Part shown: positions 37,189 through 49,195 of the stretch, in pieces
Numbering within the stretch: position 1 is the first letter of the stretch
How the letters are laid out: every line of letters starts with the position of its first letter
Assembly (NCBI GenBank): GCA_005406025.1
Contig: BGZK01000219.1
Span: forward strand, 62,001 to 126,000
Source of the DNA: Eumeta japonica
Lineage: Eukaryota; Arthropoda; Insecta; Lepidoptera; Psychidae
Reading direction: 5' to 3'
DNA: 64,000 bases
The notes under the pieces: generated by a model
The model's input: the letters and a program-made list of their open reading frames with translations, nothing else
What the model was told of the DNA's origin: nothing
Databases searched by the model: none
Translations under genes and position numbers: made by a program

Positions 37189-37956
37189 AAAAAACCGGCC
37201 AAGAGCATGTCGGACCACGCTCACTGTAGGGTTCCAAAGCCGTTATTACAAAGAAATACACTACAGATGAAAAAACCGCCTTGTTACCCTTTTATCCAAG
37301 TTTCCCGCACAAAATAGTTATAAGCACTTTAGTCGCCTATAACTAGAGAAACAAGTAGGTAGGTCGACTATTATTTATAAGGTAGTGTAGTAGTGTTCAT
37401 CAGCAAAAGAGCGTATGTTCATAGCATTATGTTGAGAAGCGCAGTTTTTCGACAATAACTGAAAAACGGTATATCTGATCATATATAAATAATTTTCGTT
37501 GAAATTACTTATTAAGCAACACCCACGTATTTTTTTCATATTTTTCAGCAAACTGATTAGAAAATAAGAGGGTGGGGCGCAATTTTTGTAACTTTAGGAG
37601 CGATTATTTTTGAAATTATTCACGTAATCAGAAAAATTGCTTGAAAACCTTAAAGTGTTTTTAAAAGAACTGTCGAAATACGTGTCATACGGTGAACTTT
37701 GCTGAAAAAAATTTTTTTTCAGCTTCTAACTGTTTCATGTATTGATTACTCCCCCCCTTGAAATATTTATTTTTGTTATTTAACTACCAAACTAAGTAGC
37801 GGTTTAAACAAGACACCTACACTATAAATTTCATCAATATACGCCTTGTAATTTCAATAAAATGAGGAGTAACTAGTAATATCCATTCGGACGGACGGAT
37901 GGAATTACGAAAATATAAGGGTTCCGTTTTTGCCATTTTAACTCGGAAACCAAAAA
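37189..37956 (+). mobile_element. Full-length-looking Lepidoptera-type non-autonomous repeat (~768 bp)
   Basis: Starts AAAAAACCGGCCAAGAGCAT, continues GTCGGACCACGCTCACTGTA and GGGTTCC, has a middle AGGAGCGATTATTTTTGAAA, then CGGACGGACGGATGG and AAGGGTTCCG, and ends GGAAACCAAAAA. Each landmark and its order match a repeat I recognise as widespread in Lepidoptera. No open frame. Hexamer-periodic sequence lies on both sides, suggesting insertion into it. Class and family name not assigned. Confidence 0.72.
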
Positions 37957-37984
37957 CTAGCGGCAGCAAGTGTGTTTCCAATTT

Positions 37985-38105
37985 CGTAAGAATATTTATT
38001 GGAATCTAATCGAAGGCAGAACCGGTATCTTCATCGAAATTAGAATTAGATTCAAAAGTGACACCAGGAGGGGTGTCGAGAGCGCGGCTGAAGTCGGGAT
38101 AATAG
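37985..38105. repeat. Hexamer-periodic tract, right part
   Basis: GGAATCTAATCGAAGGCAGA, CATCGAAATTAGAATTAGAT and GAGAGCGCGGCTGAAGTCGG carry the same purine-rich six-base pattern as the tract left of the inserted element. Confidence 0.42.
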
Positions 38106-38914
38106 TTAATAGCGTTGTCGGTCGTTATGAAAGATGAAACAATTCATTGAATTTTTATAGACTACACTCGCATTCGTTAAAATTAAAAATCGTCACTTCC
38201 ATTATTTTATTACGTAACTTGAGACCACTAAATTTATAACGCAATGTAACGAAACCAGATTTCAAGTGCAATTTCTTAAAAACAATGTCGTAGTAGCTAC
38301 AGTTTTAACTGAACTAGTAACAAACGGTACTGTCGCCTCGCATTCAGATAACACCCACAGATTTATTATTTGGTTCTAAAAGGTTACACTTCCCTGTGAA
38401 GCTGTAGTTTGCAGACATAATAAAGAAAGCACCAAGCAAATTTTGTGGATATAGTGTCTTATCTAGACCAGGTTTGGCAAAAACCCCTACACTAATGCTA
38501 TACGAAAATGTTATTAAAAATATTGTGTATGCCGAAGTATTCTAATTTATTTATAAATAATCCGATTTCTATTAAATTGAACGGCGGATAAAACTAGAGT
38601 TGAAGTTTCAATATGAGAGTTTGAATGTTTGCACGTCTGATAAAAAATTATGTATTATTAAATAGCTCTTGACATGATATAAAGTTTCGATAGAAGAGGT
38701 TCTAATCTTAAACTTTTAAAGCCAATTTTTATTAAAAGTGGTAAATAAAAGTAAAATTTTAGAATATCTTTTTGTTGGATTTAGAATCCAGAGACAAATT
38801 GAGAGTGATGCTGGTTCAAAAGTCAAATAAAATTCAAATCCTGACTTGCACTGAATAGATCAGCGAATTCCAAACTTAAGTGGAATTAAACCACTGATTC
38901 CATGCTTCAAAGGG

Positions 38915-39015
38915 GATGTTAAGCCATCGATTCCTGAACTTGTCATAGCACTCATTAGAACACTCGTCAGCAGCTCTCATCCAGCACTGGGCCAGCGTGG
39001 AGAGCTACATATCCA
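38915..39015 (+). mobile_element. Non-LTR retrotransposon tail remnant
   Basis: GGGGATGTTAAGCCATCGAT, then CACTGGGCCAGCGTGGAGAG about 70 bp later. This pair of strings, in this order, is typical of 3' ends of lepidopteran RTE-like repeats as I recall them. No coding part is present. Confidence 0.45.
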
Positions 39016-40300
39016 AACCGTTCAATCTGAACAAAAAAACAGTTGGAAAATATGCCTTGCAAGTGCGGTGTTTAAAATTTAAAACAACGAAAACCAATAT
39101 GAGCCTAAACCGAGATCGCTACCGATATTGAATACTTTCGAACCCGCCACGAATAGCGAGTTAACTGTACCCATATGAGCAAACATACATGTTACACTCG
39201 CTTTATCTGACCACAACTACGTACATCAGTAGCGCTACTTAAATCCTGTTGTATCGGCAAACTGGCTAATCGCCTTGACATGTCTCATTAGAGACCAACT
39301 AATGTACCTGCAATCCCAGGCATCTTAAGTGATGGTAATCGAAGACACCTTGTCTCCTGTCTTCATATGCGACGGCGTGATAACGATTGAGGCGTGCTAA
39401 ATATCGGAGCTGTTGACCTACAAAAGGTGTATACTTTATCGAGTGGCTTCTACTAATAGCGTTCGTTTTCAAGACAGGATTATTCAGGATTATTCAGGAC
39501 AGCCGCTGTGGAACGTCAAAGAGAAGGCTGCAATTCGAAAACATGCGTTAAATTAAACTAAAATAATAACTTGATATTGATAACGTGGATTACGTTGTTA
39601 GATTTTTACTGTTAAGTGTATTGTTGCAAACTCATGAAATTTCTTAATGAGTGTGACAAATTACTTTGAAAATTGGTGATTCTTCATACATGTTATTACA
39701 AAAAAAATTATACGATTTGATCTACGTTTTCGCGCATGTCTATTAACGTAATTTAAGTGTAATAAAGTTTATTAACAAGTCCGTAACTTTGATAGACTGT
39801 ATGTAATAAAAATTTGATAATAATAAAGTAGGGGCATAATAGAACTTTTTGATATAATAGAGCTAATTTCAGGGTATAATTGGAAATTTTGAAATACTTC
39901 TAAAAACACTTATATAAAAAAAAGTGAGGGTGATAATTAGTTTGCCAGATCTGCGCCTTTATAAGAATGAAAATGATCTGAACTGATTTGCATGTATTCG
40001 GGATTCTACTAGAAGAATATGCATGCCGAAATAGTATTCTGATCTGAATAACAGCTGGCAAGAGTTAAATTGTGAGGGTTTGGTGAAAAAAACAAAGTAC
40101 AAGTTCAGGATGGAAGCGTATCAATATCTTACTAATTTCTCTAGAGTACCTCTTGGCAACTTATTTCTTAAAAGACTTCGATGTAAATTTATACTGCACA
40201 TTAAAAGGACCGATCCTAATGCTAATAGCCTTAGTGACTTCATGGGTCAATCTGAAAGTCCTTAGAAAATCAAAAATTGAGCAAACTAAGAAGTTTATTA
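39016..40300. other. Non-coding stretch
   Basis: No gene recognised. Three ATAATAG/ATAATTG phrases recur at about 39836-39880, too weak to call a repeat. ATTCAGGATTATTCAGGA at about 39480 is a small direct duplication. Confidence 0.45.
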
Positions 40301-41357
40301 TTATTGTTTTTCCAAAGAGCATTCGTTGAGATTAATGAATTGCGGCATTCCATTGAACAACTGTGATATACTTTGCCCACTTGCACTTAGAAATCTCTTC
40401 GACAGCCTTTTCATATGCAGCAACTGCTTTCTCGGTGTCTGTAAACCATTTTTGTCGAAGTTTTGCATTTATTTTAGAAGATAAAGAAAAATCGCATAGT
40501 GTGTAGTCGGGGCTGTAAGGGGGTGAGCCAGTATTACTATATCTAACATCTCCAAATAGGTGTTTGTCCGACGGTACGTGGTAAGGCGTTGTCACGATAA
40601 AGGAAAATTCTACTGCGAGCTCCTTTTTTCCCTACTTTTTGCAAAACAAGAAGCAAAAAATTGTTTGTAAAGAAGTATACCAATCTACAGTGAGTGTTTT
40701 TTTACCTTCTAAAACAAGTTTTTAATAATGACATGTCATTCCCAAAAAGTAGGCCACCATCTTTTTTTCCTACGCTTCAGCCTCGTTTTACTTCAGTAGG
40801 CATTCGAATCAAAACACCCACTGAGCAGATTTTCTTTAGTTTTGGGATCGTAACAGTAAATCCAGCTTCCGTCACCTGTAACTATATCGTATACAGCATT
40901 TAAGTCACCAACAACAAATCTTTGCAGGCAAATTTTGCGGCACCAATTTACATGACGGAGTTTTGGAGCTTTGGTCAAATTATGAGGTATCCACCGAGTT
41001 CAATTTCCTGACCACCAAATGTTCATGCACGATTTTGAGCATTTGATTCATACCCATCCCTAAGCTTGTCCGAATCTGTTGGTAGGTCACTCTTTTATCA
41101 GACTCATCATGAGCCACACAGCAGTGAACTTGTCTTTGGTCGTCGCCGTGGAAGAACACCCCCCCACGTAGATCGTCAGCCAGATTCATGCGACCACGTT
41201 TGAACTCGTTAAACCGTTTACACACTGTGGAAAGGGATGGAGCTTCATTTTAAAAGACCAAATGAAACCTGTTATAACTTTGTTCTTGATTTAAATAGCA
41301 ACGAAATTCAAAGAAAATCATTGCTAGAAAAATATCGCGCGTTAAATTCGTATCAAT
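40301..41357 (-). pseudogene. Mariner transposase pseudogene, nearly full length
   Basis: Reading from 41357 down: an ATT codon where the start Met would be, DTNLTRDIFLAMIFFEFRCY (first helix-turn-helix), a stop, NEAPSLSTVCKRFNEFKRGR, RVTYQQIRTSLGMGMNQ, KIVHEHLVVRKL, then YDIVTGDGSWIYCYDPKTKE, KKMVAYFLG, TVDWYTS, IFLYRDNALPR, PPYSPDYTLCDF and, after a further frameshift, FINLNECSLEKQ with TAA at 40301-40303. The three catalytic aspartates are recognisable in GDGSW, YRDNA and YSPD, but several stops and frameshifts split the frame. The second and third aspartates are 85 bp apart instead of the usual 105 bp for DD34D, so about 20 bp is lost. Terminal inverted repeats were not found. Confidence 0.88.
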
Positions 41358-42783
41358 ATTAGACAAATCATTTTCTTTTTGTCGCCAATCTGTAAAAACA
41401 AATGACAGGTGAATGCAATATACATAATGAGGTTGGAAAATGGCTCCATTTCTTAATATTAAATCGATAATTTTTTTTATTCTTACAGTTTCTAAGTGGC
41501 CAGTTCTAAAAATGTTAAGTGTCCCTGCACAGTGCTTTGGTTGAATATCTGTGATATTTGCTTTGATCAAAATGTTATATTGCAAGATCTTATCAGTACT
41601 TAAAGCTGAAAGATTTTTCACCGACCAGTTTAGGTCAGTTTATAACACAACATTTCATTTCCTACAATTATACATCAGTAACAAAATCAGCGTAAGGGGT
41701 AAACACCATTTACAGATAAGTGCACTAATTACTGAGTACACATTGGCGCATTGCATCGAAACTTAACGACTTCGCGAAAGCCACTTAATGTGATGAAATC
41801 CGTTCAGTATGGTGTCTATTGTTGGATTTAAATGACCAATAAGTATTATTGTATTTATATATTTATTGTATAATTTATTAATATTTTTAAATTTGTACTT
41901 TGTGTAACGTCTACGATATATGTAAAACTTTATAAGTTTAGTTAAGAAGTTCAGTAGTGTTATAAGTTAAGGGAAGCTAAGAAGCATTATTTATTTTGAT
42001 ATACTTCTGAAGATATGCACTTTGTAAAAGAATATTACACATAAATTTGGGATCCATCTAATCTGTAAAATTAATACACGACGAAGCATGTCCTTGGTGT
42101 TAAAGAATTACAAGAAGATTTCAACTCTCGCACATCAAAGAGAACACAAAACCTTAATATTCTTATCGAATATACTCTATGCTAAGCAGAACAATCCCAA
42201 ACCAGATATAGCTTCTATCTGCAATACAGAACAGCACTTTCCGCTCGCACAATGTCTGACTAGGTACATTCCTCTCTTCCAAATATACTCTACCAAACGC
42301 ACTGTTTTCTAGTTGGCGCTAGTCGGCGGATTAATATGATACAATAGCATAATTTCTTCTGCTCTGTATTGTAATTGTTCGATGCATCTCCAATGGCGCT
42401 TTTCATTTCAAATTACTATCCTGAAAACAAATATAATTGTTAGTTGGCGTAGGATTGTAAGTAGTTTACCGACCTGGATAAATGACCGTCCGCTGATCAC
42501 CCTTAACATCACACACGGCAGGAACAAAAAACCCGTGACACCAAGTTGACAGACTACATCTTTTTTTTTCAATTTTTTTATTAGTAAATAAAATAATAAT
42601 ACACATTCCGAGATCATAAACATAGGTAGCATTGATCAAAAATTAAATGCACGAGAATATTCAACATACAGCTGTTGCATGGCAAGATATTATTATCATA
42701 TAATTTTTTGATGGATGGTGATTGCATATTTTATCTGATAACTGACAGTCTCCATAGGCTGTATCCATAAATAATCATTTCTA
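41358..42783. other. Non-coding stretch right of the mariner copy
   Basis: The 5' flank of the mariner coding remnant probably contains its untranslated leader. I found no matching terminal repeats. The rest is AT-rich with no supported gene. Confidence 0.4.
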
Positions 42784-42860
42784 AGGTTCCGTACACTCGA
42801 TGAAGATAAGGAACCCTTGAAAAACGACTGCTATGTCTGTTCGTCTGTAAGGTATGTCAC
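42784..42860 (+). mobile_element. Fragment of the GGGTTCC-type Lepidoptera repeat
   Basis: AAGGTTCCGTACACTCGATG, then GGAACCCTTG and TGTCTGTTCGTCTGTAAGG. Same wording as the start of the element at 62503-63116; only the first part is visible. Confidence 0.45.
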
Positions 42861-43838
42861 AAATTATTTTCTTCGAATCCACTGCACATAAAAAGCTATT
42901 TAGTGCGCATACAGTCGCGTGGCCCAATCACAAACATTTTAGTAACTGAATAAATTTTGAATTTGAGGGTTAATTTGAGAATCAGTGAAAGAATTGAGAA
43001 AAACCTTGGTAAATATTACCACATGATGAATGAACGTGTTTATTACAAAAAATACATATATTACGAAAAAAAATTGCCTGGGTTTCATATTTTGTATGAA
43101 TGAACTGCTTCCGTGACTTGGTGTGCTGTATTTCTAAAGGCTGTGCTCAAATATTTATCAAATTTAATTTAATTGGTACGTGATGTAAATACGAATTCTG
43201 TATTTTACGTGATTTTTATGATTCATGGCCTAAAAGTTGGAGATAAGAGGGATAAGGAAAACAAATTCAAAGAAAATCCGAAAGTTTGTAGATTTTAAAA
43301 TTGAGCAATTAAGACTTTAAGTCCTTCAGTAAATCAATATATTATAATCATGCTATTCTACCCAGTAATATGCTAAAACCAATTCGCCTTCAATGTATAT
43401 CTTTTTGTTAACTATTATATTTTCTGTAGAGCCGAGTTGAGAATTTTTTCGTTAATAAAATGTATTATTACGGTGTACGGACAAACATAAGACATTGAAG
43501 TGATTCGATCAAGTTCAATATATTAAATGACATTGATGTAAGTATATAAAAATATATTTTTAAATTATCGCATTTATTAATAACACTAAATTTAAAAATT
43601 CTACAAATACCTTCACGAATTATTGTATTTTATTTTAAATTTAGCAGTTTCACACAGTATTTTTCAATAACGATATATTTATTGTATAAAATATATGCCT
43701 CATTTATGGAGTTATCTGAGATTTATGTTCTAGATCATTGCTGTGTATAGATCCCCTTAGACCTTGAGACATACGAACTACTGCGAGACTTCATTTCCCA
43801 TTGACCGAGGTCATTTTGTCTTTTGGGCTTGTGCTAGT

Positions 43839-43923
43839 TGATAAAGATAAACAGAGAATTATTGTAATAATGTAATATTAGAGTTATCTAAATAAGATAC
43901 GCTACATCGTCCGTATCTTATCA
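43839..43923. promoter_or_regulatory. Cluster of four WGATAR (GATA-factor) motifs plus a 10-bp dyad
   Basis: TGATAA at 43839-43844 and AGATAA at 43845-43850 lie on the plus strand. TTATCT at 43884-43889 and TTATCA at 43918-43923 are the minus-strand forms. A perfect inverted repeat ATAAGATACG (43892-43901) and CGTATCTTAT (43912-43921), spaced by 10 bases, overlaps the last. The cluster sits 176-260 bp upstream of the transporter ATG. GATA factors are known drivers of insect gut and Malpighian tubule genes, so it is a plausible control element; this is inference. Confidence 0.42.
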
Positions 43924-44016
43924 AAATGGTTTCTGATGTAAACCAATGAAAGCACGGAAACATTTAACAATTTAACAGACAGCAACCGTCGCTGATGGAC
44001 CTAATGCATACACTCG

Positions 44017-44060
44017 CACACTAACGCACACAGATACACACACGCGCGCGCACACACTAC
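44017..44060. repeat. CA/CG-type microsatellite in the transporter leader
   Basis: ACACACACGCGCGCGCACAC and neighbouring imperfect CA repeats lie 40-80 bp before the start codon, probably in the 5' leader or core promoter. Confidence 0.7.
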
Positions 44061-44098
44061 ACGGACTCTTATACAGACGCACTAAAAACACATTTATC

Positions 44099-46733
44099 AT
44101 GGCGACTAAAGAGAGACCCACTCGGGAGTCCGGCTCCGTTGACCTGGACGACGTGCTAGTGAACGAGCTCGGCCAGTTCGGCAAATTCCAAATGATCAAC
44201 ATCGCACTCGTCTCGATCCCGATCATCATGTCCGCCTTCGTCAACGAATACATCTTCTCCGCCGCAGCCATACCGCACAGGTGGCGTCCGATTTCACAAC
44301 GCGTCGAATCGAATCTGTGTCACGACAGCTATTAACTGCTATCGAGTATGTGCTTATTGCAGGTGTGCCGTCCCGCACTGCGAAAGCGAGCCGCCGGAAT
44401 TCCGACCGGAATGGTTACCCATCGCGATCCCTCACGAAGACGGCGAGCCGGACAGCTGTCTACGTTACGTGCCCCTGCAATCGGCCGACGAACCGGGTCT
44501 GTGCGTGCCTGAATTTTTTGATACGGCCGCTGAGCCCATCGCCTGTGATGATTATGTCAATGGTCGTGAGAATTCTGTCGTCTTCGATGTGAGTATAGAT
44601 TGTAGCAACCGATACTGTGTTCTATGATATATAGTGTACCTCATGCATAATGTTTTTACAGTTTGGGTTGCAATGCCAAGAGTGGCTACGAACGCTAGCA
44701 GGCACACTCAACAGCGTTGGCACACTGTTGGTTCTGCCAATAATAGGATTTGTATCCGACCGCTGGGGCCGACGTGTGGCATTGGTGGTGAGCGTGTTCA
44801 ATTTGGCGTTTGTGGGTTTCATTCGCGCTTTCTCAGTCAACTATCCCATGTATCTAGTGCTACAGATTCTTCAAACTACCCTCGGTGCGGGCACCTTCAG
44901 CTCGGCTTACATCTTCGGTTAGTATTGGTAGCTTACTATTTTGCAAAATACTAATAAAGCACAAAATGTTTTAACGGAATTGCTATATTATATATAGTAA
45001 TGAATATTTGATACCTAAAGATATTAATATTTAAGAAATGTATTTTTTCGTTCATTTTTATTTAAAAAAATTAAAGTTGAGCAATACATAAAGTCAAAGT
45101 ATTTTTCAGAATAAAAAGAACAATGAGTATACAACAGTGGATAATGAGCAAAATATGTGTAAAAAGTTAAATTTATGTATATTTGTTAGTATTTACGTAT
45201 GTTTATTAGAGTTTATTAATCATATATGTTATAACGCATAGTTCATATGAATGTTATATTTTACTTTTGACCTCAGAAGAATCATAAACAGTTGCACATT
45301 GTTACAGCCGCTGAGTTGGTGGGGCCAAAGTTTCGTGTGGTGACGAGCGCCACCATGACGTCGATGTTCGCCGTAGGCCAGGTCGTCGTAGGTCTTGTAG
45401 CGTGGGGCGTACAGCCTTGGCGCCACTTCATTATGGTGCTGCACGCGCCTTGTTTTCTTATCATCGGCTATTATTGGATACTCTCGGAGAGTGTACGGTG
45501 GCTTCTCAGCAATAGGCGGTATGAGGAAGCGCGAGTAATTTTAGAAAAAGTCGCTCGCGTCAACGGCAAGACTATCAGCGAAAAAACAATGCAAGCGTTA
45601 CTCAGCCCACCTGCGACATCTATCGAGGTAAAGCGCTTTTGCTGTAAATCTGATTAAAAGAATTGTGAAATAAACTCACCGAAGTAATATCTTTCACAGA
45701 AAGAACCCACGAAGACCGATGAGCCTGGGCTCGTCCGACAGATTTTGAAGTCGAAGGTAATGTTGCGGCGCGTATGCACCACTCCCATCTGGTGGGTGAC
45801 GACCACCTTCGTTTACTACGGGCTGTCTATCAACTCGGTGGGCCTATCCGACCAGATTTACATCAATTACATTGTGACGTGCGCGGTCGAAATACCTGGC
45901 TTCTATACGGCCACGCTGGTGCTGAACCGCATCGGCCGAAAAGCAACTTTGTCGTGCGGCTACTTCCTGAGTGCCGCCTGCTGCATCACTTTCGCCTTTT
46001 TGCCTGACGGTACTATTCTGATAAAAAATCAACATAGCCCACACATAAAAACTAGGGATTATACGCGACGTGTGCGATGTTGCAGGACTGGAGCCGCTCT
46101 CGATGGTGCTGTTCCTACTGGGCAAGTTTGGTATTGCAGTGGTGTTTACGTCGCTGTACCTTTTCACATCGGAACTGTATCCAACGCAGCACCGGCACAA
46201 GCTGCTCGCCTTTTCATCGATGATCGGCCGCATCGGCTCCATCACAGCACCGCTCACACCCGCGCTGGTAACGCTTTGCTTCTGAACACTAACAAGTAAC
46301 ATATTTACTAAAGTAATCAATCAACTTTTTGAAACAATCAGAGTATTAAAAATATATCATAATCAAGGAACAAAAATATTTAATAAACAACAGTATCAAC
46401 AGTTAAAGTGAGAACTACATTGTATGAGATAATATGTTATACTTTCAAGGAAAAGTTTTTAACGCATTATTCAACTATCATTTGCTGAAATTTCTTCGCA
46501 CGCTGTGATTAAAGTCGATGCGTACATTTAGATGCCATAATCGCTTATTTTTCGACGTCTATTCAACACAGGCGATGTACTGGGACGGCATCCCGTCGCT
46601 TATGTTCGGCGCGATGGGACTGCTCTCGGGGGTGCTGGTGCTGACGCAGCCGGAGACACTCGGCAATAAGATGCCCGACACGCTAGCCGAGGCCGAGGCG
46701 CTGGGTCGACGGCCAACCGAGCGCGGAAGCTAG
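44099..46733 (+). CDS. SLC22-type organic ion transporter, 7 exons, 545 residues
   Basis: Exons 44099-44280, 44363-44588, 44662-44917, 45308-45627, 45700-46009, 46086-46267 and 46572-46733 join in frame through GT-AG introns of 72-390 bp into 1638 bp. Start context is ATCATGG. The product is a plasma-membrane MFS carrier. Membrane segment 1 lies near residues 32-53. A long outer loop has six cysteines (62, 67, 93, 108, 122, 141), the SLC22 hallmark, but no N-X-S/T site. MFS motif SDRWGRR is at 168-174, ESVRWLL at 282-288, a cytosolic loop to about 350, NRIGRK at 404-409, ELYPT at 461-465, and PETLG at 519-523 near the C terminus. Arg480 stands where, as I recall, human OCT1-3 have an aspartate and OCTN/OAT members an arginine, so carnitine- or anion-like substrates are as likely as cations. 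Donors of introns 1 (GTGGCG) and 5 (GTACTA) are weak. A subfamily name is not justified. Confidence 0.93.
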
Positions 46734-46823
46734 TGCACCGCCTATTGAACCTTAAAATAATAATTTTTCATGTATTAATGCGTTAAGTTGTATTATGTTT
46801 AATACTGTATTAATTAAGCGTAT

Positions 46824-46829
46824 AATAAA
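46824..46829 (+). promoter_or_regulatory. Poly(A) signal AATAAA of the transporter gene
   Basis: AATAAA 91 bp after the stop codon, within an AT-rich 3' UTR and followed by a T- and G-containing stretch (TCTTTATGTTGTG). Normal spacing for an insect gene. Confidence 0.75.
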
Positions 46830-48434
46830 GAAAATATCTTTATGTTGTGATTTAAGAAGTTCTCATAAATAAATAAAAAATTATAGAAAAGGAATAAAAT
46901 TGGATTATTCCAATGTTTACCATTTCAGTGTTCATAAGATAAAAGAAATAGATATGAGCAACGAGGTCAAGAAATCGAGGACTAAGCGTTCAACATTTTT
47001 GTAAATGCACGATTTTGATAAGGTTAACGTCTCTATATTTATTCCCTAGCTTTTCGGACAATTTTTGACGTATGTACATACCACATACGAGTCTTGGAAT
47101 TGTAATAGTACTTTCAATTTAATAGCTGTTAACAGCGCTAACATAAAACAATTATGTGTTAAACATGTCCGTCAGATTGTCGGCAAGCCTCCGACAGTAG
47201 ACGTTACATAACATAGGTAAATATATAAAAAAACCAGTGGTGTCTGTCCAGCTTATTAAAACCGGAGATGTTCATCCAGCTCATGAAAAAACAAAGGTGT
47301 TTATCAAGTTTTTCATAGAAGTTACTGTCATGAAAAGGCACTGCGATGGTAATACTAAAACACTTCATTTAATTGTATTTTACTTGTTAATGCTCTATCC
47401 ATCATAAAAGAGCTGACCAACGACGCTCAAGTTCTACGTGCACGTATTTGCGGTATTAGATCTTATTACTCATTGAACATTATCATTTTTGTATGTAAAG
47501 AAAGTTAGAGATCGAAATTTCAAAATCGATCCAACCAATCAAATTCAAAAATGTAAGCAAACCACGTCCACATTTCAGTATAAAATAAGAAGTGTATATT
47601 GTTTTATTTTTAATATACATATATATGAAAAATAGAATAATTTATATAATAAAAATTAGAAATAAACTATAAATAATTCTAATCTTTTGAATTTTATTTT
47701 TTGTATGAGCGTGAATCTAAATAATATTTAGAAACTTTTAGCCCACTTAAAATCTTTTTAACGTACTATCCCATAAAGATTTAACAAAATAATATAGTAA
47801 CAAAGCAGTTAACTATCAATTTTCCATCATCTACAATAAATCTGGTTCAAAAGTTTCGTGGCACTTTTATTTGACTCCAGCAAAATGGACCTAGTATAAT
47901 TTAGAAATCTCACACGATCGCCAGAAACATATTCAAAGTTGACCTGGTCAAAATATTTTCTCTTTAGTTACCAAGCGACACTAGATGAATACTCAAGAAA
48001 GTCCGCTTAATTTTATGAACATGTTTATTACAATAATCACATGTTACAAACAAGCAGATAAACTCAATAATTGTTATCTTGAAAATTAACTGGCCTAATA
48101 TATTCAAATTAGTGCAAACTTGAAATTCTTTGATCGCTTTATATCTCTCTATTTCTTTATTTACCAATAAGTAAAGTTTAAATTGGAAGACAAAAAGCAA
48201 TATTTATCTTTCTATATCAAACGATAATGTCATCGGTATTCGATGTTTTTATACTGCTCATTCTAATAACGCCCAATATCACTGCGCCACGAGCGCGAGT
48301 GATTGCCTAACCGTACTACAGACAGGACGACGAAGGGTCGTGGGAGAATACAATGTTAGATTACACAGAAGTAGTGCCGTTACTTTTTCTTCGTATGAGG
48401 GAGATTTGATATTAAGAAAAAAATTCTAGTAGGT
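46830..48434. other. AT-rich non-coding stretch downstream of the transporter
   Basis: No gene recognised on either strand. A 78-codon minus-strand frame at 47964-48200 has no domain and lies in AT-rich DNA. Confidence 0.45.
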
Positions 48435-48490
48435 ATCATTTTCGATTCTGATTCCATTTCACCCGATTTCCCCCGCTGACCATAAATAAG
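48435..48490. repeat. Short hexamer-periodic fragment (pyrimidine-rich on plus strand)
   Basis: TTTTCGATTCTGATTCCATT, then ACCCGATTTCCCCCGCTGAC. Fits the dispersed hexamer family; too short to be sure. Confidence 0.35.
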
Positions 48491-49134
48491 TAATCTCGTA
48501 TTCGAATTACATATACGGCCGTGCCTAATTGTTGAGTTCTATCAAGAATTACAGTGGCATCTCAACATTTGATACTTTTGAGATGTGACACTGATGTTAA
48601 GACGTTTTAAACGCTTGCTTTGACATTCATGCAACTGCTGAAGAAAACTGACTAATTGCGAGTTACATTGCAATTCTAAGGATTTCCCCCTAGCACACCA
48701 TATATACGCAATACCAACACGCAATACATTGCTTTTTGTTGTAAATATATAATACGATATTTACTTAGGGGTAAGTAGGAGTAATTGTATTAATATCTGT
48801 CATTCGTTTTGGATTCTTAGTGCAACTTCGCATCACGCTTAGCCGGTTTACATGACAGTCGCTTTAATTGGAGATTTCTACGAAAATTATACTCTAATAT
48901 TGACATTTGTTTGTACCAACGTTCTTATGATGGAACTAAAAACAAAGAAAAAACGATAAAAAGCACGTTTCACGTACGTGGTTTCCCATTTTTAATTTTA
49001 TTATTTTAAAAGATATTTGCTGTGATAGCAAATATGGTGCGAAAATTTCAACAGACTACGAATTCTGATTCAAAATATAGAACCCCTTAAAGTTAAAATG
49101 AGCGAACCACGGAGTAGGTTTAATCATAGGATTC

Positions 49135-49195
49135 CGTTGGTACACATCGAGAACGGAATTCCAAACCTGAAGAAGAATCGAAATCTAAAACTATA
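49135..49195. repeat. Short hexamer-periodic fragment (purine-rich on plus strand)
   Basis: ATCGAGAACGGAATTCCAAA, then GAAGAAGAATCGAAATC. Same pattern, minus-strand orientation relative to the 48.4-kb copy. Confidence 0.35.

Noticed and set aside
41370..41621. N-terminal extension of the minus-strand 123-codon frame
   Set aside because: Only the part below about 41357 aligns with mariner wording; the rest is probably the untranslated leader or flank that happens to be open.
44281..46320. Several alternative-frame open frames within the transporter gene
   Set aside because: They overlap the spliced gene in other frames or run into its introns, and they lack its conserved motifs.
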